Under the pieces are notes generated by a model. It searched no databases. It was not told the origin of the DNA and saw nothing but the letters and a program-made list of their open reading frames with translations. Positions 7,792 through 16,692 of a DNA stretch of 64,000 nucleotides are shown here, piece by piece. A program made the position numbers and the translations under genes. The stretch's first letter is position 1. Each line of letters begins with the position of its first letter. Origin of the DNA: Amycolatopsis vancoresmycina (GTDB taxonomy: Bacteria > Actinomycetota > Actinomycetes > Mycobacteriales > Pseudonocardiaceae); contig NZ_JNYY01000002.1 of the NCBI RefSeq assembly GCF_000716785.1, forward strand, positions 310,001-374,000, read 5' to 3'.

Positions 7792-8943
7792 CTATTCGGC
7801 CTTCGCGAGCTCGTGCGCCAGGACGTCGGCGAACGTGAACGTGCCCGTCGGCTGGTCACCCTCGCCGAGCAGGTACAGCCGCTTGACGGCGATCAGGATG
7901 CCCTCCGCGACGATGTCGCGGAACGCCGGGTCGCCGAGCTTGCGGGCGTCGTCCGGGTTCGTCAGGTAGCCGATCTCGACACGGACCGCCGGGCAGCGGG
8001 TGCGGGTGAAGATCTCCCACGTCTTGTAGTGCGTGCGGCAGTCCAGCATGCCGGTGCGGGCCGCGACCTCGCGCTGGATGAAGCCGGCCAGCAGCTCGCC
8101 GACGGTGGACGTGGTGCCGTTGCCGGTGCCGAAGTGGAAACTCGCGATGCCCTGGGCGCGCGTCGAGCGGTTGCCGTCGCTGTGCAGGGACAGGAACAGG
8201 TCGGCGCCCGCGTCGTTCGCGAACCGGGCGCGCTCCAGCTCCGTGGGGCTGTGGTTCGGGCCGCGGGAGATCAGCGCCTCCATGCCGGTGGCCTTCATCC
8301 GGCCCTCCAGGCGGCGCGCGAGGTCCCACGCGATGTCGGCTTCGCGCAGCCCGCCGGCGACCACGCCGAGGTCGTCGCCGCCGTGGCCGGGGTCGATCAC
8401 GATGCGCTTGCCGCGCAGCCGCGGGCCGGCCTGGCGCACCTGCTCCTGCTCGCGCAGGAAGACCGGGCGGCCGCCGCGGGCGCGCGGCGAGGACAGGCGG
8501 TGCAGCTCGCGGATGGTCGCCGGGCCGCACATGCCGTCCGGCGTCAGGCGCATGTCGCGCTGGAACGTCTTGAGCGCGCGCTCGGTCGCCGGGCCGAAGT
8601 AGCCGTCGGGGCGGCCGGCGTCGAAGCCGAGCTCGGTGAGCCGCTCCTGCAGCGTGAAGACGTCGTCGCCGTGGACGGGGGACGCGATCATGTACGACAG
8701 CGGGCGGCTGCCCAGGTGGTAGCTGGCGCCCTTGAGCGCCTGGAACGTCGCCGGACCCACGATCCCGTCGGTCATCAGCCCACGACGCTGCTGGAAGGCA
8801 CGAACGGCGTGCTCGACGGCGACGTCGAACGTGCCGTACTCCTCGTCGGTCCCGGTGACCGGCGGGAGCAGGTCCATCCCGGCCAAGATGGACCTGATCT
8901 CGGCGACGTCCGGACCGGCGTCACCGCGGCGGAGTACCCGCAT
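7792..8943 (-). CDS. cwlM: N-acetylmuramoyl-L-alanine amidase family protein CwlM
   Basis: The protein has 383 residues and no signal peptide. Two peptidoglycan-binding domains (about 1-72 and 85-148) precede an Amidase_3 domain (about 178-365). Zinc ligands and the catalytic Glu appear present: His187 (DPGHGG), Glu201, His254 (SLHSDG) and Glu323 (VEIGYLTN). In mycobacteria the homologue (Rv3915) is cytosolic, is phosphorylated by PknB and activates MurA instead of cutting the wall; the missing signal peptide and the shared trxB-trxA-cwlM order favour that regulatory role here too. Start ATG at 8943; a 280-nt gap holding the trxA terminator separates it from trxA. Confidence 0.88.
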   Translation of the reverse strand: MRVLRRGDAGPDVAEIRSILAGMDLLPPVTGTDEEYGTFDVAVEHAVRAFQQRRGLMTDGIVGPATFQALKGASYHLGSRPLSYMIASPVHGDDVFTLQERLTELGFDAGRPDGYFGPATERALKTFQRDMRLTPDGMCGPATIRELHRLSSPRARGGRPVFLREQEQVRQAGPRLRGKRIVIDPGHGGDDLGVVAGGLREADIAWDLARRLEGRMKATGMEALISRGPNHSPTELERARFANDAGADLFLSLHSDGNRSTRAQGIASFHFGTGNGTTSTVGELLAGFIQREVAARTGMLDCRTHYKTWEIFTRTRCPAVRVEIGYLTNPDDARKLGDPAFRDIVAEGILIAVKRLYLLGEGDQPTGTFTFADVLAHELAKAE

Positions 8944-9166
8944 GCACTCCTCGCTCTTCCTCAGGCACCGATGGGGAGCTCGGTGCGTGGCAGGACTTCG
9001 GGAAAACCATTCCTGGGACGGGCCCAGGTCCTCTATTGTGCCTTGCCAACTCTGGGTGACAGCGCAGGCCCAGTAGGTGCGTCAAGAACCCGTTAGTGGA
9101 GTACCCGTCGTGCTGGCGATCACGCACGATTCACCCACACCGGTCGGATTCCCCCGAACAGCGACG

Positions 9167-9206
9167 AACCCGGGGCCACGGGAGAGATTCCCGCAGGCCC
9201 CGGGTT
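9167..9206 (-). terminator. Terminator after trxA
   Basis: An 11-bp perfect inverted repeat (AACCCGGGGCC, 9167-9177, with GGCCCCGGGTT, 9196-9206) lies 17 nt beyond the trxA stop codon. It probably ends the trxB-trxA transcript and isolates cwlM. The rest of the 8944-9166 gap shows nothing I can identify; the cwlM promoter should lie there. Confidence 0.7.
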
Positions 9207-9223
9207 CGCCGGGCTTGTGCGAT

Positions 9224-9547
9224 TCAGAGGACGTCGGCGAGATCCGACAGCAGCGCGGCCTTCGGCTTCGCGCCCACGATCTGCTTCACCGGCTTGCCGC
9301 CCTGGAACAGGATCAGCGTCGGGATGGACATCACCTGGTAGTCACGCGGCGTGTTCGGGTTCTCGTCGATGTCGATCTTGGCGATGGTCAGCTTCTCGCC
9401 GTTCTCGGCGGCGATCTCCTCGAGCACCGGGGCGACCATCTTGCACGGACCGCACCAGGTGGCCCAGAAGTCGACGAGGACCGGCTTCTCGCTGGTCAGG
9501 ACCTCGTCGACGAACGTCGCGTCGGTCACCTTGACGGTGTTGGCCAT
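9224..9547 (-). CDS. trxA: Thioredoxin
   Basis: The protein has 107 residues, the standard size. The redox centre WCGPC is at 31-35 within VDFWATWCGPCKMVAP, and the cis-Pro lies in SIPTLILFQGG. It reduces cytosolic protein disulfides and is itself reduced by thioredoxin reductase, encoded 35 nt upstream in the same operon. The ATG follows AAGGAG closely. Regulation is probably shared with trxB through the SigR/SigH-type promoter described upstream of trxB. It corresponds to mycobacterial TrxC. Confidence 0.96.
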   Translation of the reverse strand: MANTVKVTDATFVDEVLTSEKPVLVDFWATWCGPCKMVAPVLEEIAAENGEKLTIAKIDIDENPNTPRDYQVMSIPTLILFQGGKPVKQIVGAKPKAALLSDLADVL

Positions 9548-9582
9548 GGTTTCTCCTTAAACGGTGGTTGGGAAGCCGTAAG

Positions 9583-10575
9583 TCAGTTGGTGCCCGCGCC
9601 GTAGCCGCCGCCGACGAGCTCGGCCGCCTCGTGCGCCTCCGACTCGCCGTGCTCCGCGAGCCATCGTTCCGCGTCGATCGCCGCGCTGCACCCGGAACCG
9701 GCGGCGGTGATCGCCTGCCGGTAGGTGCGGTCCACCAGGTCGCCGGCCGCGAAGACGCCGTCGAGGTTGGTGAAGGACGTCTTGCCCTTCGTGACGACGT
9801 AGCCGTCCTCGTCCAGGTCGACCTGCCCCTTCACCAGCTGGCTGCGGGGGTCGTGCCCGATCGCGACGAAGAAGCCCGACACGTCCAGCGTCGACTCCGA
9901 GCCGTCCTTGGTGTCCTTCAGCTGCAGGCCCTCGACCTTGCCGTCGCCGAGCACCCCGGTGATCTGCGAGTTCAGCTGCCACTTGATCTTCTCGTTCGCG
10001 CGGGCGCGCTCGAGCATGATCCGGGACGCGCGGAACTCGTCGCGCCGGTGGACGATCGTGACGGACTTCGCGAACTTCGTCAGGAAGGTCGCCTCCTCCA
10101 TCGCCGAGTCGCCACCGCCGGCGACCACGATGTCGTGGTCGCGGAAGAAGAAGCCGTCACAGGTCGCACAGGCCGAGACACCGCGGCCGAGCAGCTCCTG
10201 CTCGCCCGGCACGTTCAGGTACCGCGCCGCGGCACCCATGGCGAGGATGACCGCGCGGGCGGCGTAGCGCTTGCCGTTCGCGACGACGTACTTGACGTCA
10301 CCGGTCAGCTCCAGCGACTCGACGTCTTCCGCGCGCAGCTCGGCGCCGAAGCGCTCGGCCTGCTTGCGCATCTCCTCCATCAGGTCCGGACCCATGATGC
10401 CGTCGCGGAACCCGGGGAAGTTCTCGACTTCGGTCGTCGTCATCAGCGCGCCGCCGAACTGCGTGCCCTCGAACACCAGCGGTTCAAGCTGGGCCCGCGC
10501 CGCGTAAACGGCAGCGGTGTATCCGGCAGGACCCGACCCGACGACGATCAGGTTCCTGATTTCCTCGGCAGCCAC
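9583..10575 (-). CDS. trxB: Thioredoxin-disulfide reductase
   Basis: The protein has 330 residues. It is an NADPH-dependent flavoenzyme that reduces thioredoxin. The FAD-binding GSGPAGYTAAVYAARA is at about 13-28, the redox-active CATC at 136-139 (SACATCDGFFFRD), the NADPH-binding GGGDSAMEEA near 157-167, and the second FAD motif GVFAAGD near 280. The GTG start follows GCGGAGG. It leads the trxB-trxA pair and has a recognisable oxidative-stress promoter 40-65 nt upstream. The anti-sigma-factor gene ends 79 nt upstream in the same direction. Confidence 0.96.
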   Translation of the reverse strand: MAAEEIRNLIVVGSGPAGYTAAVYAARAQLEPLVFEGTQFGGALMTTTEVENFPGFRDGIMGPDLMEEMRKQAERFGAELRAEDVESLELTGDVKYVVANGKRYAARAVILAMGAAARYLNVPGEQELLGRGVSACATCDGFFFRDHDIVVAGGGDSAMEEATFLTKFAKSVTIVHRRDEFRASRIMLERARANEKIKWQLNSQITGVLGDGKVEGLQLKDTKDGSESTLDVSGFFVAIGHDPRSQLVKGQVDLDEDGYVVTKGKTSFTNLDGVFAAGDLVDRTYRQAITAAGSGCSAAIDAERWLAEHGESEAHEAAELVGGGYGAGTN

Positions 10576-10613
10576 CCGTGACCTCCGCTCGTAGTGACCC
10601 GTGTACCAGGCTC

Positions 10614-10640
10614 AACACGATCGTAGGTGGCCATGTTCCC
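10614..10640 (-). promoter_or_regulatory. SigR/SigH-type promoter of trxB-trxA
   Basis: Read on the minus strand, GGGAAC (10640-10635) is followed after exactly 18 nt by GTT (10616-10614). This fits the GGGAAY-N18-GTT consensus of the thiol-stress sigma factors SigR of Streptomyces and SigH of mycobacteria, which control thioredoxin operons. It ends 39 nt before the trxB start codon. Confidence 0.75.
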
Positions 10641-10654
10641 AGGGGTGACAGCCG

Positions 10655-11425
10655 CTACTTCTCCCCGACGACCTTGTCGAACAACACAGCCGGATTGCCC
10701 GGCCCGCAGTCCGCGCCGAAGGCCACCAGCCGGAACTGGGCCAGCTTGCCGGTGGTCAGGATGATCATCACGCCGGCCTTGCCGCCGACGTTCACCGGGC
10801 GGATGCCCTCGGGGCGCACCTTCGGGTCCAGCCCGGCGGCCGCGATGCACTCGTCGAGCCGGTCCTCGTTCTGCAGCGGGCCGAAGTCGCGGACGCCGAC
10901 CGCCTTGCCGATCAGGGCCTGCGCGCCGCTGCCGTCGTTGCCCACCGAGGGGCCGGTCGGCGCGGCGACGTTCGGGGTGCCGGTCTGCTGCGACGTGTTC
11001 GGGATGGCAACGGTTACGGCGACGACCGCCGCCGCGGCCGCGGTCAGGACGCCGGCGGCCCAGCCGAGCCGCTTGTTCCGGCGCCGCCGTGCTGCCGCGA
11101 GGTCCACCACCGGGGCGTTCCCCTGCTCCGGTGCCCGCCGCGGCTCGGGAAAGCGGGCCGCTGCTTCGGCGGCCAGCGCCGCGTCCAGCCGGGCCGCGAA
11201 CTGCGCGGGCATCGGCGGGGCGGGTGCGTCGGCGAGCGAGGCCAGGTCGGACTGCGTCGCGTCGAGGGCGTCGAGGATCGCCCGGGCTTCGGGATCGGCG
11301 TTGACCAACGGCCACAGCTCCGCCGCCCGCGTGTCGTCCAGGACACCGGCGTGGAGGTCGGCGAGCACGTCGACAGACCAGGGCGGACCGACGGTCCCCC
11401 CGATCCCCCGGCTTTCGTCCGTCAT
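10655..11425 (-). CDS. Anti-sigma factor for SigM (membrane protein)
   Basis: The protein has 256 residues. An N-terminal cytosolic region of about 115 residues has the helical, Asp/Leu/Ala-rich character of anti-sigma domains (WSVDVLADLHAGVLDDTRAAEL). A basic stretch (AARRRRNKR) precedes one membrane segment (about 119-142), then an extracytoplasmic domain of about 110 residues. No zinc-binding HxxxCxxC motif is present. Its start overlaps the end of sigM by 4 nt (ATGA), the usual arrangement of an ECF sigma factor and its antagonist; it corresponds to Rv3912 in mycobacteria. It should hold SigM at the membrane until an envelope signal releases it. Confidence 0.8.
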   Translation of the reverse strand: MTDESRGIGGTVGPPWSVDVLADLHAGVLDDTRAAELWPLVNADPEARAILDALDATQSDLASLADAPAPPMPAQFAARLDAALAAEAAARFPEPRRAPEQGNAPVVDLAAARRRRNKRLGWAAGVLTAAAAAVVAVTVAIPNTSQQTGTPNVAAPTGPSVGNDGSGAQALIGKAVGVRDFGPLQNEDRLDECIAAAGLDPKVRPEGIRPVNVGGKAGVMIILTTGKLAQFRLVAFGADCGPGNPAVLFDKVVGEK

Positions 11426-12045
11426 CGTCCCTCCCCGCTACCCGGCTGACGCCCGGCCCGTTTGCTTTCGTGAGTTGGGACGTTCGCAATCGCATCGGGG
11501 TTCCGCAGGTGCCCGAGAACCTTCGCGAGTTTCCCCCGGCCGCGCGCGCACCGGCTCTTCACGGTGCCTTCGGCGATGCCGAGCAGCTTGGCCGTCTCGG
11601 CCACGGAGTATCCCTCGACGTCCACCAACACGATCGGGGCACGCTGCTCTTCGGGCAGCTGGTCGAGCGCCTCCCGCACCAGCAGGCTCGTTTCGCGCTC
11701 GGCCATCGAGTCGCGCGGGGTGGCCGGCTCGTTGAAGCCGGTCTCCGGCAGCGGCACGGTCGGGCGCGCCTGGCGGCGGCGGATCCGGTCGAGGCAGGCG
11801 TTCACCACGATCCGGTGCAGCCACGTCGTGACCTGCGACTCCGCCCGGAACTTGTCGGCGGCCCGGAACGCCGAGATGAACGCGTCCTGCAACGCGTCGG
11901 CGGCCTCTTCCGGGTCGCGGACCGTGCGCAGGGCGACCGCCCACATCCGGTCGCGATGTCGCTGGACGAGTTCGCTGAACGCATGGGGGTCCCCCGCGGC
12001 GTGAGCCGCTATCAGATCCGCATCCGTGGGAGCTGCAGCTGTCAC
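11422..12045 (-). CDS. sigM: ECF RNA polymerase sigma factor SigM
   Basis: The protein has 207 residues. Sigma region 2 spans about 20-90 (DPEEAADALQDAFISAFRAADKFR, then WLHRIVVNACLDRIRRRQ), and region 4 about 130-180 (LDQLPEEQRAPIVLVDVEGYSVAETAKLLGIAEGTVKSRCARGRGKL). It directs RNA polymerase to envelope or disulfide-stress genes. The order sigM, anti-sigma, trxB, trxA, cwlM is the same as Rv3911-Rv3915, so the ortholog name is well supported. The C-terminal 20 residues overlap the start region of the anti-sigma gene. I saw no clear self-recognition promoter just upstream. Confidence 0.93.
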   Translation of the reverse strand: MTAAAPTDADLIAAHAAGDPHAFSELVQRHRDRMWAVALRTVRDPEEAADALQDAFISAFRAADKFRAESQVTTWLHRIVVNACLDRIRRRQARPTVPLPETGFNEPATPRDSMAERETSLLVREALDQLPEEQRAPIVLVDVEGYSVAETAKLLGIAEGTVKSRCARGRGKLAKVLGHLRNPDAIANVPTHESKRAGRQPGSGEGR

Positions 12046-12076
12046 CCGGCAGAGCCTACTGACCCTGTCGGGTGCG

Positions 12077-13678
12077 TCACCCCGCAGGCAGGAAGCTCAG
12101 CTCACCGATCTGGGACAGGTGCGCGCCGTCGTCGCCGCCCAGCTGGGTGATCCAGACGATGAAGTACTCGCCCTGGGTGGGCTGCGCCAGCTGGATCGTC
12201 GTGTCGCCGTCTTGGAGGTCGCCGTTGCCGACCACCTTCGTGTCGGCCAGGTCGGGGTCCTTCTCGGTCGCCGACCGGATCTCCACCTTCGTGCCGGCCG
12301 TGCCGCCGCTGATCTTGACCTGGCTGAGGTTGATCGGGTCCTGGAAGGTGGCGACCAGCCCGACGCCCGGCTTGATGGTGGGGAACTGCTGCTTGTACTG
12401 CTCGGTCTTCCACACCGTGCCGGGGTCGCCGTCGATCACGTTCTTCGCGCGGCCGGGGTTGTCGCCCTTGCCCTCGGGGTTGTAGACCGCCACCGCCTTC
12501 GGCTTCACCGGGTCGCCCACCTTCGGGGCGGCCGGCGGCGGCGCGGGTGCGGACGACGACGCGGGAGGCGCGGCGGCCGGCTGGCTCGACGCCGGCGGGG
12601 CGGCGACGTTGATCGACGGCCCGCTCGCCTTCGAATCGCCCTGGAAGACGTTGATCAGCATCAGGCCGCCCCAGGCGAGGATGACGACCGTGGCGACCAC
12701 CAGCACGGTGACGCCGAGGGCGAGCTTGCGCCGCCGGGCGACGTCCTTGACCGGTTTCTTCGTCGTCCAGATCGTGCCGTCGGCCTCCGCCGGGTCACCG
12801 CCGACGGCCTTGATCAGCTGGGTGCGCTCCTCGGCCTCGGCTACCTGGTCGAGCACGCGGAGGATGGCCGCGCTGGTGCGGATGCCGCCGTTGCCGCCGT
12901 CCTCGATCGTGCGGACGGCCAGCGACGACAGGTCGGCCGGGACCGTCGGCACCAGCTGGCGCGGCGGGACGATCCGGCCCTGCGGCGTCATCGGCGCCGC
13001 CGGGATCGCGGGCGGGCCGCCGGGCAGCGCCCAGCGGCCGGTCAGCAGCAGGTACAGGACCGCGCCGAGCGCCTTGACGTCGTCGCGCAGCGTCGCCTCC
13101 GGCAGCGGGCCGGGGAACGCGAGCTTGAGCGCGCCGTTCGGCGTCAGCCGCAGCCGCTGGGGGTGGTCGAGGCCGAGCACGAGCCCGTTCTGGTGCGCCT
13201 GCTCGACGGCTTCCGCGAGCGCCTGCACCATCCGCGCGGCCGCGGCGGGCGCCACCGGCCGCTGCGCGACGAGGTCGACCAGGTCGCTGCCCTTGGTCCA
13301 CTCCGCGACGACGACGCCGAGCAGCCCTTCGCTCGACGTGACGCCGCTGCCGAGCGCGAGCACGTCCAGCACGCGGGCGACGCCGCCGTGGCCGAACTTC
13401 GACGCGTGGGTCGCGCGCTCGAGCGTCCGCCGGGCCAGCCGGGCGGCTTCCGGGTCCGCCGGGTCGCCGACCAGCAGGGTCAGCGCCACGTCCCGCTTCA
13501 GCTGCCCGTCCCGCGCACGCCAAAGGTGCGCGTCGCCCCGCTCGTCCACGCCGAACTGCGCGAGGAGGCGGTAGCGGCCGTCGCCGACCACACGCCCGGG
13601 GGCCAGCGATCCGACCTGGGCCTTGCCCACGTGGTTCGCACCCCCCGCCTGTTCGCTCCGCCTCGTGTCCACCCTCAC
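12077..13678 (-). CDS. Membrane pseudokinase (C-terminal half of mycobacterial MviN as a separate protein)
   Basis: The protein has 533 residues. A kinase-like domain (about 30-290) precedes one membrane segment (about 318-345), a Pro/Ala-rich spacer and an extracellular discoidin-like beta domain (about 395-530). Kinase motifs are broken: VALTLL replaces the VAxK lysine segment (64-69), LGLDHPQRLRL stands where HRDLxxxN is expected (168-178) and KLAFPG where DFG is expected. It should therefore be inactive. In M. tuberculosis the same pseudokinase is fused to the lipid II flippase MurJ (Rv3910) and, once phosphorylated by PknB, binds FhaA. Here it is a separate gene 76 nt after murJ. GTG at 13678 or 13672 may be the start. 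Confidence 0.82.
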   Translation of the reverse strand: MRVDTRRSEQAGGANHVGKAQVGSLAPGRVVGDGRYRLLAQFGVDERGDAHLWRARDGQLKRDVALTLLVGDPADPEAARLARRTLERATHASKFGHGGVARVLDVLALGSGVTSSEGLLGVVVAEWTKGSDLVDLVAQRPVAPAAAARMVQALAEAVEQAHQNGLVLGLDHPQRLRLTPNGALKLAFPGPLPEATLRDDVKALGAVLYLLLTGRWALPGGPPAIPAAPMTPQGRIVPPRQLVPTVPADLSSLAVRTIEDGGNGGIRTSAAILRVLDQVAEAEERTQLIKAVGGDPAEADGTIWTTKKPVKDVARRRKLALGVTVLVVATVVILAWGGLMLINVFQGDSKASGPSINVAAPPASSQPAAAPPASSSAPAPPPAAPKVGDPVKPKAVAVYNPEGKGDNPGRAKNVIDGDPGTVWKTEQYKQQFPTIKPGVGLVATFQDPINLSQVKISGGTAGTKVEIRSATEKDPDLADTKVVGNGDLQDGDTTIQLAQPTQGEYFIVWITQLGGDDGAHLSQIGELSFLPAG

Positions 13679-13754
13679 TCGCTCCCGCTCGATCCCCGTC
13701 GTCGAGGGTACCCAGAATACGACGCGGGAGTCGTCGCCATCCGTACCGGAATCG

Positions 13755-16640
13755 TTACCCGCGCTTGATCAACCGGGTGAACCTCGAAGTGGCCGGTCTC
13801 AGCTCCTCGACCTTCAGCGCCATCAGCACGCCGAAGGAGACCACGATGCCCACGATGCTCTGCAGGAACAGCTTCGCCCAGGCGCCCAGTTTCGGGCCGA
13901 ACGCGTCGGGCACGAGCTGGCCCGCCACCCACGCGGCACCGACGCCTAGCGCACTCGCGACGACCGTGAACAGGATCACGCCGATCACCCGCTTGCTGCG
14001 CAAGTTGCCCAGGGTCACCCAGAGCCAAACCTGGCCGAGGATCGCCCCGACCACGAACGTGAGCGCGTTGACCATCATCACGCCGAGCACGACGTTGTCC
14101 GGCGACAGCAGCACCGGGCACAGGTACAGCAGCGGCACCTTGACCAGCGTCATCACGATCATGATCAGCGTCGGCGTGCGCGCGTCCTTCATCGCGTAGA
14201 ACACGCGCATCTGGAGCATCACCAGCGCGTACGGCAGCAGCGCGAACGCCGAGATGGCGAGCGCGTCGCCGAGCCGCTCGGCGGTGTCCACCGTGCCCTT
14301 GCCGAAGGTGAACAGCGCGATGCCGATCGAGCCGCCGACCACGGTCATCACCGCGGAGATCGGGACGAGCATCACCGTCGAGATCCGGGACGCGTACGAC
14401 AGGTCGCCGATCAGCTTCTTGTGGTCGCCGTCGGCCGCCGCGCGGCTCATCCGCGGCATGATCGCCGTCAGCAGTGAGACGCCGATGACGCCGTACGGCA
14501 GCTGGAAGAGCAGCCAGGCGTTGCTGTAGGCCGTCACACCGCCGGGTGAACCGCTGGTCAGCACGCGCGTGTTGATCGTGTAGCCGACCTGGCTGACGGC
14601 GACGTAGCCGAGGATCCAGAGCGCGAGGCCGCCGAACTCCTTCATCTGCTTGTCGATGCCCCAGCGCCACTTGAACCGGAAGCCGGAGCGCAGCAGCGGC
14701 GGGACCAGGAGCAGCGCCTGGGCGACGATGCCGCCGGTGACGCCGATGCCCAGCGTCAGCACCTTGGGGTCGGTGATGGAGACGTGCCCGGTGTCGATGT
14801 CGCCCGGCATGATCCAGACGACCAGGATCGTGAAGATGACGACCAGGTTGTTGATCACCGGCGCCCAGGCCGTCGGCCCGAAGATCTGCTTGGCGTTGAG
14901 CACCGCCGAGAGCAGCGCGAACACGCCGTAGAAGAAGATCTCCGGCAGCAGCAGGTAGGCGAACGCCGTGGTCAGCGCGGGACTCGCCTTGCCGGACGAG
15001 TCGACGTACAGGCTCGTGAACGCCGGGGCGGCGATCACCGCCACCACCGTGCCGACCAGCAGCAGCGTGAACGCCACCGTGATGAGCCGCTGCGTGTAGG
15101 CCGTGCCGCCGTCGGGGTCGTCCTGCGAGCGCACCAGCAGCGGCACCACCACGCTGGCGAGCACGCCACCCATCAGCAGCTCGAAGATGATGTTCGGCAT
15201 CGTGTTCGCGACGTTGAACGAGTCGTTCGCGATGCCCTGGCCGATCGCGGCGACCAGCAGCAGCTTCCACAGGAAGCCGGTGATCCGGCTGATCAGCGAC
15301 GCGATGGCCATCCGGCCGGACGCCTTCGCCAGCGACGGCGCCTTGGCCGGCGCCTCCGGCGCTTCGCCATCCGGCCGGGGCTTGACCAGCGGCCCCTTGA
15401 GCGCCGGCATGACCTGCGTCGCCAGCGCGTCGTACGGCCGCATGACGTCCGGGTCGGCGACCGGCCAGCGCGAGTTCATCGGGACGCCGGCGGTGCGCGG
15501 GATGAACCGCGTCGCCTCCGGGTCGGGCGGGCGCTGGACCTGGGTGGCTTCCTCCTGCCACGGCCGCACCGGCGCCGGACGCCGGGAGCCGCGGCCGCGC
15601 GGCGGCACCGGCGTGCCCGGCGGCGGGGTGCCGGGGGCCGGGTTGCCGGGCGGCGGGGTCGCGGGCGGAGCCGGCTGCGGGAGCCGTCCCTGGTGACCGG
15701 CCGGGCCCGGCTGCGCGCCGCCTTGCGGCGGGGGGCCGCCCGGCTGCGCGTTGCCGGGCGACACGACCGGCTGGGCGCCGCTCAGCGGCATGTTCGGCGG
15801 CGGCACGGCGGGCTGCGCCCCGCTGGGCGGTGGGCCGCCGGGCGCGATGACCGGCTGGGCGCCGCTCAGCGGCTGGTTCGGCGACGGCACGGCCGGCTGC
15901 GCCCCGCCGTGCGGGGGCGGTCCCGGTGGTGGGCCGCCGGGCGGCACCGGCTGGACCCGGGTGGGCGCCGGGCCGGCGTTGCGCGGCGGCTTGCCACCCC
16001 GCGGCGGACCCTGCGGCGGCGGGACCCGGCGCGGCGGCCGGTCCTCGCGGAGGGCGCGGTCGTCGTACGGGGGGCGGTCCTCCCGCGGCCAGTCGTCGCG
16101 GGACGGCTCGCCGTGGGGGTCGCGGCCGGGGTGGTCGCCCCGGGGACCGCGGTTGTCGCGGGCGGGGAAGTCGTCCGGCGCCGGCCGGTCGCCGCGGGCC
16201 GGCCGTCCGCCGGGGGCACGCTCGCCGCGGCCGGGCCGGTCGTCCACCGGTGGCCGGTCGTCGCGGGCCGGGCGATCGCCGCGGGGTGGCTGGCCGTCGC
16301 GGGGTGGCTGGCCGTCGCGGGCCGGGCGGCGGGGCGGGGCGTCGTCGCGGGGCGGCCGCTGGTCGCGCGGCGGGGCCTCGTCCGGCGACGGCATCTGGCG
16401 GGTCTGGCCGTTGCGGGGCGGCTGGCGGCGGCCGCGCTCCGGCGGGGCCGGTGGCGGCTGCTGCGGCGGCTGGCGGCGGACCGGCTGCGACGCGCGCGGG
16501 GGCCCGTCCCCTCGTTGCGGGGGCGGGGGGCCTTCGCGCCGAGGACGACCCGCACGCTCGGGTGGTAAGCCCGGCTCTCTCTCCAACGCGTGCCCAATCC
16601 TCGGTGCTCGTCTCCGGTGCCGCGGCCGGGTGCCGCGCAC
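13755..16640 (-). CDS. murJ: Lipid II flippase MurJ (MviN family) with long Pro-rich N-terminal extension
   Basis: The C-terminal 530 or so residues form a 14-helix MOP/MATE-fold core beginning at ASGRMAIASLISRITGFLWK, with ANTMPNIIFELLMGGVLASVVVPLLV near its start; this is the flippase that moves lipid II across the membrane. About 430 residues before it are Pro/Arg/Asp/Gly-rich and disordered, with tandem repeats around PLSGAQP and DRPARDDRPP. Mycobacterial MurJ lacks such a long leader. The start is uncertain: the frame is open past 16775, but the upstream gene ends at 16693; GTG at 16640 and a TTG near 16600 are candidates without a strong ribosome site. Cell wall synthesis role is secure. 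Confidence 0.85.
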   Translation of the reverse strand: MRGTRPRHRRRAPRIGHALEREPGLPPERAGRPRREGPPPPQRGDGPPRASQPVRRQPPQQPPPAPPERGRRQPPRNGQTRQMPSPDEAPPRDQRPPRDDAPPRRPARDGQPPRDGQPPRGDRPARDDRPPVDDRPGRGERAPGGRPARGDRPAPDDFPARDNRGPRGDHPGRDPHGEPSRDDWPREDRPPYDDRALREDRPPRRVPPPQGPPRGGKPPRNAGPAPTRVQPVPPGGPPPGPPPHGGAQPAVPSPNQPLSGAQPVIAPGGPPPSGAQPAVPPPNMPLSGAQPVVSPGNAQPGGPPPQGGAQPGPAGHQGRLPQPAPPATPPPGNPAPGTPPPGTPVPPRGRGSRRPAPVRPWQEEATQVQRPPDPEATRFIPRTAGVPMNSRWPVADPDVMRPYDALATQVMPALKGPLVKPRPDGEAPEAPAKAPSLAKASGRMAIASLISRITGFLWKLLLVAAIGQGIANDSFNVANTMPNIIFELLMGGVLASVVVPLLVRSQDDPDGGTAYTQRLITVAFTLLLVGTVVAVIAAPAFTSLYVDSSGKASPALTTAFAYLLLPEIFFYGVFALLSAVLNAKQIFGPTAWAPVINNLVVIFTILVVWIMPGDIDTGHVSITDPKVLTLGIGVTGGIVAQALLLVPPLLRSGFRFKWRWGIDKQMKEFGGLALWILGYVAVSQVGYTINTRVLTSGSPGGVTAYSNAWLLFQLPYGVIGVSLLTAIMPRMSRAAADGDHKKLIGDLSYASRISTVMLVPISAVMTVVGGSIGIALFTFGKGTVDTAERLGDALAISAFALLPYALVMLQMRVFYAMKDARTPTLIMIVMTLVKVPLLYLCPVLLSPDNVVLGVMMVNALTFVVGAILGQVWLWVTLGNLRSKRVIGVILFTVVASALGVGAAWVAGQLVPDAFGPKLGAWAKLFLQSIVGIVVSFGVLMALKVEELRPATSRFTRLIKRG
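15765..15872. repeat. 84-bp-period coding repeat in murJ
   Basis: A 24-bp segment at 15765-15788 is repeated exactly at 15849-15872, giving an 84-bp (28-codon) period. It encodes the PLSGAQPV-type units of the disordered MurJ extension. The variable residues between copies show it is a protein repeat and not a mobile element. Confidence 0.7.
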
Positions 16641-16692
16641 GTGCGGACCAAGGGTAATCGGGAACGGCCCGGAACACTCAAAGGCCGAGCGA

